18,814 nt of DNA from Candidatus Curtissbacteria bacterium RIFCSPLOWO2_01_FULL_38_11b (GTDB lineage: Bacteria > Patescibacteriota > Microgenomatia > Curtissbacterales > GWA2-41-24). The position numbers and the translations under genes were made by a program. The notes under the pieces were generated by a model, which had not been told where the DNA came from, ran no database searches, and saw only the letters and a program-made list of their open reading frames with translations. Positions 7,486-13,096 of this stretch are shown here, one piece after another (position 1 is the first letter of the stretch; each line of letters begins with the position of its first letter). The stretch covers positions 2,388 to 21,201 of the forward strand of contig MFBO01000030.1 in assembly GCA_001774995.1 (NCBI GenBank). The letters run 5' to 3'.

Positions 7486-9097
7486 AAAGCGACCAATTTT
7501 GGTTGAGAATTATTCTTGGGTAGTTTGACAGATTTTTCTGGTCAATTGCAAAATCTTTGATTTCGTGGGGCCCAACAGTTATATAATTTATCTGATATTT
7601 AGAAACTAAATTTTCGAAATTTTCTCCAGCATAAATCTTTTCAACATCTTGTGCCCTTTGTAAATAATCTATCCCGTGAGTCCAAAGCCATCCATGATAG
7701 CCAACTAGAGTCGATCTACCAGAAAGAGCTGGAATCGGATGATTATGGATGGGGGCAGTTACAAATATACCGTTTTTGTTTGTTAAATTTTTAACTGAAT
7801 CGGCAATATTTACATCTTCTTTGGAGAAAATTTGATAATTAGTAACTGGTGTGAAAGTTCTAAAAATATCAAGAAGTCCCGAAAATATCATAAAAAAAAT
7901 AATAAAAGCTCCTGTAATTTTTTTAACAAGTTCTTCTGCAAAGAAAACTTCGTAAAGAAAATAAGCAACTACAATACTTGATGCAAAATACCAGTAGATT
8001 AAAAGTTTGCTGTTATCAAAGCCCCAAGGTTGGAATATTAAAATATTTGAAAGAAAAAATATGGCAATAAACGGAATATACAATATTAACAAAAAAAATT
8101 TATTTTTATAAAGATATATTAGAGCAAAGATTAAAACAGGCAGAAAAACTCCTAAGTTTTTAAACCAAAACCAAATAATGTTTTCTTTGGCAGTGAAACC
8201 AGGATCAATTTTTATAAATTGTAGCGGATTTGAATTTTGGGAAATAACTCTAAAAATTGGTATGGAAATAAGAGTTGTGATAATTGCAAATAAAATCCAT
8301 GATTTTAATAACGTTAGCCGCTGATTCTTGTCTGAAAAATATAAACTTAAGGGAAAAAATAGAGTCGATATTAAGAAAAGGAAAAATAGGCTATGTGCTT
8401 GAATGAACGGCAGAAAACCGGTAAGCAATCCAGCAATTATAAAAAAATAAGTTCTGTTTTTTTTAAAACCAACATAAAGAAGGCTTAAAACTGTTAAAGT
8501 TATTGGGAAAGCGAAAAGAAAACCACGTTGCGGCAAAAAGTATGCCAGATAATTGTTGATCCACCAATATCCTTTATCTTTGATGTCAGTATATTCTTGC
8601 GGCATTGAAGATAGGAATTCTAATGGCGATTTTTGCGAAGCAAAAAAGTCTTGAAAAAAGTAAAAAAACCCAAAACCGCCGTTTAGAAAAAAAATTAACA
8701 GTGCTAAAAAGACAATTTTTTCGTTTTTGACAAAATTCAAAATAAATAATCGGATGGCAAAAATAACTAAGAGACCAGCTAAAGAAGTTATAATAAATAG
8801 CGCAAAATTTATACCAGTCAATCTTGCGACTTGGGCTGTAATAAAATCGGCAAATATTGGATAGTTTATTTTAGATGAAGCAAATATGGGGCTGTCTGGA
8901 AATATTTTGCCGCTTTCTAAAAACTTATTGATAAGGGTTAAATGTAGGACTAAATCTCCGTAAAGATTAACTTGGCCAACATACAGGCCATCTGATCTTA
9001 CTATTAACATCTCTTTGGCAAGGTGCCAAAAGAAAAAGCCGAAAATCAAAAAAGATAAAATTACAAACAGATTTGGTCTAAATTTAAAAAAGTGCAT
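7442..9097 (-). CDS. Multi-pass membrane protein, GT-C glycosyltransferase-like
   Basis: From the ATG at 9097 the protein has 551 residues and about 10 to 12 hydrophobic helices, then a soluble C-terminal part of roughly 110 residues. After the first helix a loop carries YGDLVLHL, an acidic loop motif of the kind expected in GT-C lipid-linked sugar transferases. FLPQRGFLFAFP and IQAHSLFFLFL occur in later loops. I recognise the general class only; donor and acceptor are unknown. The frame continues upstream to ATG codons at 9121 and 9145, but a minus-strand TATAAT at 9125-9120 puts transcription start near 9113, so 9097 is preferred. It heads the operon with miaA, overlapping it by 44 bases, and is divergent from a PMT-family glycosyltransferase gene, which supports a shared cell-surface role. 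Confidence 0.75.
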   Translation of the reverse strand: MHFFKFRPNLFVILSFLIFGFFFWHLAKEMLIVRSDGLYVGQVNLYGDLVLHLTLINKFLESGKIFPDSPIFASSKINYPIFADFITAQVARLTGINFALFIITSLAGLLVIFAIRLFILNFVKNEKIVFLALLIFFLNGGFGFFYFFQDFFASQKSPLEFLSSMPQEYTDIKDKGYWWINNYLAYFLPQRGFLFAFPITLTVLSLLYVGFKKNRTYFFIIAGLLTGFLPFIQAHSLFFLFLISTLFFPLSLYFSDKNQRLTLLKSWILFAIITTLISIPIFRVISQNSNPLQFIKIDPGFTAKENIIWFWFKNLGVFLPVLIFALIYLYKNKFFLLILYIPFIAIFFLSNILIFQPWGFDNSKLLIYWYFASSIVVAYFLYEVFFAEELVKKITGAFIIFFMIFSGLLDIFRTFTPVTNYQIFSKEDVNIADSVKNLTNKNGIFVTAPIHNHPIPALSGRSTLVGYHGWLWTHGIDYLQRAQDVEKIYAGENFENLVSKYQINYITVGPHEIKDFAIDQKNLSNYPRIILNQNWSLYDVSNIWTNGNRQN

Positions 9098-9099
9098 AA

Positions 9100-9129
9100 T
9101 TGAAGAGTTTCTTATATTCATTATATATT
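9100..9129. promoter_or_regulatory. Overlapping divergent promoters of two glycosyltransferase-like genes
   Basis: On the plus strand TTGAAG at 9100-9105 and TATATT at 9124-9129 are 18 bases apart, pointing to a start near 9136, just before the ATG at 9140. On the minus strand TATAAT lies at 9125-9120, with no good -35 partner. The two -10 boxes overlap, so the promoters may compete. Confidence 0.45.
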
Positions 9130-9139
9130 GAAGAGAGTT

Positions 9140-10510
9140 ATGCAAAGAAAGCTAGTAATTTTTATTACGGTTTTAACTTTAATTTCATTGTTTTTAAGAG
9201 CATTTAGATTATCCGAACCTCCCCGTTATTATTTTGACGAAGTTTACCATGCTGTAACCGCAAAGGCTTATGCGGATAATATCCGCGATGCTTATGACCC
9301 TTTTAGCAAGGCTCCGAAGGAGGGCACAGCTTATGACTGGTTACACCCTCCTCTTGCGAAGTTGATGCAGGCTGGATCTATTAAAATGTTTGGCGATGCC
9401 CCGCTTGGATGGCGCTTGCCAAGTGTTATATTTGGCACAGCGATTATCCCTTTGACATTTATTCTAGCTTTTCTTCTCTTTGGGCCTATCGCGGCCATTT
9501 TTAGCGCAACTGTTATTGCTTTTGAAAATCTGACGTTTGTGATGAGTCGAATTACCATGAATGACGTTTTTGTGACGGTTTTTTCTTTGGTTGCTTTCAT
9601 ATTTCTGGTCCTACACTCACAAAAAAAGAAGTTTATCTATTTGGTTTTATGTGCGCTTTTTTTGGGCTTTGCGGTTTCCAGTAAATGGACCGGGGCTTAT
9701 ACTATTTTGGCTGTAGCTGTGTTTATATTCTTTGTTCGCCTACGAGGTTTCCTCAGGTTAAGGACCAAGTTAAACTTCGTAGGTGTAGCTACAGTTCCAA
9801 GATACTCTCTTATTCTTATTATCCCTGCAGTTATTTATTTACTTTCTTATGGACAGTTCTGGCTGCAGGGGCATTCGGTTAAACAGTTTGTGGATCTTAA
9901 CAAACAAATCTGGTGGTATCAAAATAGACATGATCTTGAGCATACATACGGCACAACGGCACTGTTTTGTGTGCCCAAGGGTACAAGTGCAGAAAAAACA
10001 TGGTGCCCGTGGATATTAAATGCAAGAGGAGTTTATTTTTCATATGAGCAATATGGCTCGCCTAGCGGCGAAGCGGGTGATAAGCAGAGCTTGCAGTCCT
10101 CGAATTCAGAGAATTCTGCGGGCCTAAAAGCGGGGTATATTTACGCTTTGGGAAATCCGTTGATTTTCTGGGGTGGAATTATAGCCGTTTCATTCGTTTT
10201 GGGAAAGTTTATAGAGGAAAGAAAAAAAGAATACGCTTTAATCCTTTTAGGTTATTTTGTTTTTTGGGTTCCTTGGATTTTTACACCAAGACTAATGTTT
10301 CTTTATCACTATTTGCCATCGCTACCATTTCTGGCGATTTCTCTGGGAGTGAGTCTTGCGGCTATCTATAAGACTAAATTTAAATACGCGACGATTGTAA
10401 TCCTGTTAGTCTTTATTGCAGTGTTTTTCTATTTTTACCCGATAAGCTCCGGTTTGCCTATTGATCCTAACTCGATTGACCGCTACATGTGGCTTTCAAC
10501 GTGGCGATAA
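9140..10510 (+). CDS. PMT family (GT39) protein mannosyltransferase-like
   Basis: A polytopic membrane glycosyltransferase of the dolichyl/polyprenyl-phosphate-mannose protein mannosyltransferase type, which transfers a lipid-linked sugar to proteins at the outer face of the membrane. The first external loop has the catalytic-type Asp-Glu pair in YYFDEVYHAVTAKAY (residues 33-34). HPPLAKLMQ, GWRLPSVIFGT and SSKWTGAY follow, and the C-terminal helical region has ALGNPLIFWGG and HYLPSLPFLAISLG. The ATG at 9140 is preferred to a TTG at 9128 because the predicted transcript starts near 9136. Two unusual stretches have palindromic DNA: a 45-base segment at 9739-9783, and a low-complexity segment at about 10055-10135 that includes GSPSGEAG. 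The stop codon abuts the stop of the convergent miaB-like gene with no gap. The sugar and target proteins are unknown. Confidence 0.9.
   Translation: MQRKLVIFITVLTLISLFLRAFRLSEPPRYYFDEVYHAVTAKAYADNIRDAYDPFSKAPKEGTAYDWLHPPLAKLMQAGSIKMFGDAPLGWRLPSVIFGTAIIPLTFILAFLLFGPIAAIFSATVIAFENLTFVMSRITMNDVFVTVFSLVAFIFLVLHSQKKKFIYLVLCALFLGFAVSSKWTGAYTILAVAVFIFFVRLRGFLRLRTKLNFVGVATVPRYSLILIIPAVIYLLSYGQFWLQGHSVKQFVDLNKQIWWYQNRHDLEHTYGTTALFCVPKGTSAEKTWCPWILNARGVYFSYEQYGSPSGEAGDKQSLQSSNSENSAGLKAGYIYALGNPLIFWGGIIAVSFVLGKFIEERKKEYALILLGYFVFWVPWIFTPRLMFLYHYLPSLPFLAISLGVSLAAIYKTKFKYATIVILLVFIAVFFYFYPISSGLPIDPNSIDRYMWLSTWR
9739..9783. repeat. 45-base inverted-repeat segment inside the PMT gene
   Basis: The ends CCTACGAGGTTT (9739-9750) and AAACTTCGTAGG (9772-9783) pair at 11 of 12 positions. 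The segment is 45 bases, exactly 15 codons, and keeps the frame. It encodes a basic stretch, approximately LRGFLRLRTKLNFVG, in a loop between membrane helices. Confidence 0.65.
10055..10135. repeat. Low-complexity, repeat-derived segment inside the PMT gene
   Basis: The segment contains a TCGCC-TAGC-GGCGA hairpin (10058-10071) and paired GAATTC sites separated by three bases (10102-10116). It is GC-richer than its surroundings and encodes a Gly/Ser-rich stretch beginning GSPSGEAGDKQS. It lies just before the conserved YALGNPLIFW motif. Confidence 0.5.
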
Positions 10511-11704
10511 TCAGTGAACTGCTGTGCGCAGTGAGCCTTTGTGGTTGATTAACTGATCTAAGATATGGAAGCGGCGCTCTTTTTCGGCATAAGGAACATT
10601 ATCATCAAAAGCTTTTGTCGCAGCGGTATTCGGACGGGATGAGTATTTGGCAACATAAGCGTAAGCAAAGTTGGCTTCTTTCGCAAGCTTAACAGTATTT
10701 TGAAACTGGCTTTTTGTTTCTTTGGGAAATCCTACTATAATATCTGTTGAGATTTGAGCATTTGGAATTTTGTTTCTGATTCTTTTTAAGAGATCGAGAT
10801 ATTCTTCACGCGTATACCATCTGTTCATTCTTTTTAAAATTTTGTCGTCCCCTGCCTGAACCGCCAAATGGAGATTTCGATCAATTTTAGGATTTTTGGC
10901 AATAACATCTATAAGTTCATCGGAAAAGTCCCAAGGGTTGGATGAGATAAACTTTACAGTTTGAATTCCCCCACTTCGCCCCGCAATGCGGGGCCTCGAG
11001 GGGCTAGCCTTGATTCTGCAAACCTCTTCAAGAAGATAAGGAAAAAGTGTGGGAATACGAAATCGGCCTAGGTGTTTGACCATAACTGGTTTGACTATTC
11101 GGCCACTTGGCAATTCATAACCTTTAGTTGCGTTTTTGACCAAATCAGCACCATATGAGTTAACATTTTGACCCAAAAGCGTTACCTCTTTGCAGCCTTT
11201 TGATGCTAGGTCTTTTATTTCATCAATAACATCGGCAAAAGGCCGGGATACTTCGCGGCCACGGGTGAAAGGTACGACACAAAAGGTGCAAAAGTTATTG
11301 CAACCATTGGAAATAGGTACCCAGGCTTTTTCGACTTCGTTTCTTAAAGCAGGGTAGTCAAAGCCAACTTCTTCCAACGGTAGAAACTCATCTACCTCGG
11401 GCATGCGTTTTCGAAGATCCCTTAGATATTTGCCGCTTTCGTCGCGGGTTGCCATTCCAACCATGCAGCCGGTAATGACAAGTTTAGGTTTTAACTTGTG
11501 GGATTTTGCGATGTTTTTGACAAGACCAGTTACCCTATCTTCTGCGGATTGGCGGATCATACAAGTATTAATGACAATTTCTGAAGCCCCTTTTATGGTT
11601 TTTGAGGGTTTGTATCCGCGAGCTAAATAATAGCTTGCGATTCTCTGACTATCTGCAACATTTTGCTGGCAACCGAAGGTTTTGATGAAAAATGTTTGAG
11701 ACAT
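10511..11704 (-). CDS. miaB: MiaB-like tRNA methylthiotransferase (radical SAM), lacking the TRAM domain
   Basis: It adds a methylthio group to i6A37 in tRNA using two iron-sulfur clusters. The N-terminal UPF0004 domain has cysteines in TFGCQQN, NTCMIRQ and ITGCMVG. The radical-SAM cluster motif is CNNFCTFC, followed by VPFTRGREVSR, and later LLGQNVNSYG and STDIIVGFPKET. The protein ends soon after the radical-SAM domain (NHKGSLRTAVH), where family members usually carry a TRAM RNA-binding domain of about 60 residues. A palindromic insert encodes roughly ASPSRPRIAGRSGG. The ATG at 11704 is preferred to a TTG at 11731 because an extended -10 box ends seven bases before it. Its partner MiaA is encoded at 6487-7485. 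Confidence 0.92.
   Translation of the reverse strand: MSQTFFIKTFGCQQNVADSQRIASYYLARGYKPSKTIKGASEIVINTCMIRQSAEDRVTGLVKNIAKSHKLKPKLVITGCMVGMATRDESGKYLRDLRKRMPEVDEFLPLEEVGFDYPALRNEVEKAWVPISNGCNNFCTFCVVPFTRGREVSRPFADVIDEIKDLASKGCKEVTLLGQNVNSYGADLVKNATKGYELPSGRIVKPVMVKHLGRFRIPTLFPYLLEEVCRIKASPSRPRIAGRSGGIQTVKFISSNPWDFSDELIDVIAKNPKIDRNLHLAVQAGDDKILKRMNRWYTREEYLDLLKRIRNKIPNAQISTDIIVGFPKETKSQFQNTVKLAKEANFAYAYVAKYSSRPNTAATKAFDDNVPYAEKERRFHILDQLINHKGSLRTAVH
10968..11003. repeat. GC-rich nested palindrome inside miaB
   Basis: The core CCCCGCA and TGCGGGG (10979-10993, one central base) is flanked by CCCCC and GGGG ends. The 36 bases are 12 codons, stay in frame, and are far GC-richer than the rest of the gene. 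The encoded SPSRPRIAGRSGG stretch sits before the conserved TVKFISSNPWDF motif, where other MiaB proteins have a short loop. Confidence 0.65.
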
Positions 11705-11709
11705 GTAGG

Positions 11710-11718
11710 AAATTTTAA
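11710..11718 (-). promoter_or_regulatory. Extended -10 promoter of the miaB-like gene
   Basis: On the minus strand TGTTAAAAT is an extended -10 element that ends shortly before the ATG at 11704. The expected transcription start is close to the ATG, implying a leaderless or nearly leaderless mRNA. No good -35 box is visible. Confidence 0.4.
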
Positions 11719-11758
11719 CACAAGAAAACAATTATGGTTGATTCACATCGTAATGGTT

Positions 11759-11786
11759 CACTACAATGATTTGTATCATTGTAGTG
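11759..11786. repeat. Intergenic palindromic repeat, copy 1
   Basis: CACTACAATGAT (11759-11770) and ATCATTGTAGTG (11775-11786) are perfect 12-base arms around the loop TTGT. The inner ten bases of each arm recur exactly in copy 2 at 16614-16637. It lies between the miaB-like and dgkA genes, both on the minus strand. No T-run follows on either strand, so it is not a standard terminator. Confidence 0.8.
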
Positions 11787-11805
11787 AGTTGAGCGTTTAA
11801 AGTTT

Positions 11806-12174
11806 TTACATGATTATTTTGGGGATAAAAATTATTAATCCGATAACGAGCGCTGCAATTGATAATATAAGCACTCCGCCAGCTGCACAGTGTTTGGCAA
11901 GACGAGCACCGGGGTGATGTTCTGGGTGGAGTACATCGCAGGCTTCTTCAATTGCGGTATTTATAGCCTCTGCAGAAATTACAGCTGATATTATCAAAAT
12001 CAGAATTAACCATTCAAAAACAGTTATTCGATAAATTATCCCCAAGGCAATGACAACAATTGCAGAAAATGTTTGGAATTTAAAATGGGTGCCTTTTTTG
12101 AAACTATAGAAAATACCTTCAAAAGCGTATCTAAAACTTTTAATCTGATGTATTATGAATGGATCGCGATGCAT
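11806..12174 (-). CDS. dgkA: Prokaryotic diacylglycerol/undecaprenol kinase (DgkA family)
   Basis: A 122-residue membrane kinase that phosphorylates diacylglycerol or undecaprenol, probably serving lipid-carrier recycling. Three hydrophobic helices are visible (about residues 34-52, 54-75 and 98-118). The family signature AEAINTAIEEACDVLHPEHHP contains the catalytic Glu, Asn and Glu positions. SFRYAFEGIFYSFKKGTHFKFQ is the N-terminal amphipathic region. The motif that normally reads AKDxAAGAVL is AKHCAAGGVL here, so the usual Asp after Lys is His. The short spacer upstream holds no clear ribosome binding site. The substrate cannot be decided from sequence alone. Confidence 0.9.
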   Translation of the reverse strand: MHRDPFIIHQIKSFRYAFEGIFYSFKKGTHFKFQTFSAIVVIALGIIYRITVFEWLILILIISAVISAEAINTAIEEACDVLHPEHHPGARLAKHCAAGGVLILSIAALVIGLIIFIPKIIM

Positions 12175-12215
12175 AAATTCATCTTAGCACGTATTTAATT
12201 AAAAATTGACCTAAT

Positions 12216-12244
12216 TTGACTTACAGCTTGAGTTGGAGTATATT
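12216..12244 (+). promoter_or_regulatory. Promoter of the 103-residue unknown gene
   Basis: TTGACT at 12216-12221 and TATATT at 12239-12244 are separated by exactly 17 bases. The expected start is near 12251, giving a leader of about 50 bases that contains a hairpin and a GGAGG ribosome binding site. Confidence 0.7.
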
Positions 12245-12260
12245 TCAGTCTGCAAGAAAT

Positions 12261-12290
12261 AACCTGAGGAGAAATTTTGCCTCAGGTTTT
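12261..12290 (+). terminator. Leader hairpin with T-run (attenuator-like)
   Basis: AACCTGAGG (12261-12269) pairs perfectly with CCTCAGGTT (12280-12288) around a ten-base loop, and TTTT ends at 12290. It lies inside the predicted leader of the following gene, ten bases after the start site and just before the ribosome binding site. It could be an attenuator or an mRNA-stabilising stem; the short T-run makes termination uncertain. Confidence 0.5.
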
Positions 12291-12302
12291 ATGGAGGTTT
12301 AA

Positions 12303-12614
12303 ATGACAGAGCAAGGTGTAGAAAGAGATCTTACAGGAAAAACAGTAGAAGAAAGTGATAGGGTTCAAATTGAAGCGGCTCTGTCTGGCCTTGAGGATTT
12401 AAGAAGGGAATTATATGGTTTACCATCAGAACAAATCGTGGTCGAAGGAGAACCAATTCCTCCTGTTCCATTGACTCCCGGTTTAGAATCTGGTGTCGAT
12501 CCCCTCCACCAATCAAATCCTGCTCCCTCAACTTTAACTTCACGTGATTCAATTCTTGCCAAACGAATTCACGATTCTAGACAAGCAAAAAAAGCTGAGA
12601 AAAAAGCTGCTTAA
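12303..12614 (+). CDS. Uncharacterised 103-residue protein
   Basis: I do not recognise this protein. Three parts can be seen: an acidic, probably helical N-terminal third (residues 1-40, with EESDRVQIEAALSGLEDLRREL), a proline-rich middle (about 45-80, including EGEPIPPVPLTPG) and a basic, alanine- and lysine-rich tail (SRQAKKAEKKAA). It has no signal peptide, membrane segment or cysteine. GGAGG five bases before the ATG, a strong promoter and a leader hairpin support a real, well-expressed gene. It stands alone on the plus strand between dgkA and the HU gene. The composition suggests a partly disordered cytoplasmic protein that might bind nucleic acid through its tail; that is inference. Confidence 0.7.
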   Translation: MTEQGVERDLTGKTVEESDRVQIEAALSGLEDLRRELYGLPSEQIVVEGEPIPPVPLTPGLESGVDPLHQSNPAPSTLTSRDSILAKRIHDSRQAKKAEKKAA

Positions 12615-12646
12615 ATATCCTTCCTTAATTATATAGACTTGGAGGA

Positions 12647-12699
12647 GATCCTTCGACTCACTTCGTCGAGTCTGACTCGACTTCGTTCGCTCAGGATGA
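12647..12699. repeat. Intergenic HPERSEG-type repeat
   Basis: This stretch begins GATCCTTCGACTC and ends CGCTCAGGATGA, with internal GACTC/GAGTC inverted repeats. The ends match the repeat inside purND (2970-2995), but the centre is expanded. It lies between the convergent 103-residue gene and the HU gene. Confidence 0.7.
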
Positions 12700-12721
12700 A
12701 ATTGGTTATAAGACCAATTTC
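12698..12721. terminator. Possible hairpin at the HU 3' end
   Basis: GAAATTGGT (12698-12706) and ACCAATTTC (12713-12721) form a nine-base stem with a six-base loop. It overlaps the HU stop codon and abuts the repeat. No clear T-run follows on either strand, so termination activity is uncertain. Confidence 0.35.
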
Positions 12722-12992
12722 ACTTGAAAAGACGTTTGAGGGTTTTGCCTGCGGTGAAACCGGGGAGTTTATGGCCGGCAATTGTTATAGATGAACCCGT
12801 TTGTGGATTTCTACCTGTACGTGATGCTCTTTTTCTAACTTTAAACGTACCAAAACCCGTAACAACAACTTTATCACCCTTTACCATCGCTTCTTTTATA
12901 TTACCAAAAACAGCATTGACTGCAGATTCTGCAGATCTTTTGGTTAGTCCTACTTTTTTGGCTACTCTTTCAACTAGTTCTTTCTTGGTCAT
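12720..12992 (-). CDS. hup: HU family DNA-binding protein
   Basis: A 90-residue nucleoid protein that binds and bends DNA as a dimer. It matches HU/IHF along its whole length: MTKKELVERVAKKVGLTKRSAE at the start, GFGTFKVRKRASRTGRNPQTG leading into the DNA-binding beta arm, and LPGFTAGKTLKRLF at the end. The arm has the usual Arg-Asn-Pro tip. The gene is monocistronic, with a promoter at 13040-13012 and a short leader without an obvious ribosome binding site. It is convergent with the 103-residue gene. Confidence 0.96.
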   Translation of the reverse strand: MTKKELVERVAKKVGLTKRSAESAVNAVFGNIKEAMVKGDKVVVTGFGTFKVRKRASRTGRNPQTGSSITIAGHKLPGFTAGKTLKRLFK

Positions 12993-13011
12993 ATTTCTGA
13001 TTTATCCGAAT

Positions 13012-13040
13012 ATATTATCTAAACAATCCGGACTGGTCAA
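13012..13040 (-). promoter_or_regulatory. Promoter of the HU gene
   Basis: On the minus strand TTGACC at 13040-13035 and TAATAT at 13017-13012 are 17 bases apart. The predicted start near 13005 leaves a leader of about 13 bases before the ATG at 12992. Confidence 0.55.
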
Positions 13041-13096
13041 GTTTTCCGACGATTCAGAGTATAACTTAAACATCCATTGTGGTCAAATTAGTATTT

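Noticed and set aside
12331..12562. Two minus-strand frames overlapping the 103-residue gene.
   Set aside because: The plus-strand frame has the promoter and ribosome binding site; the antisense frames have neither.
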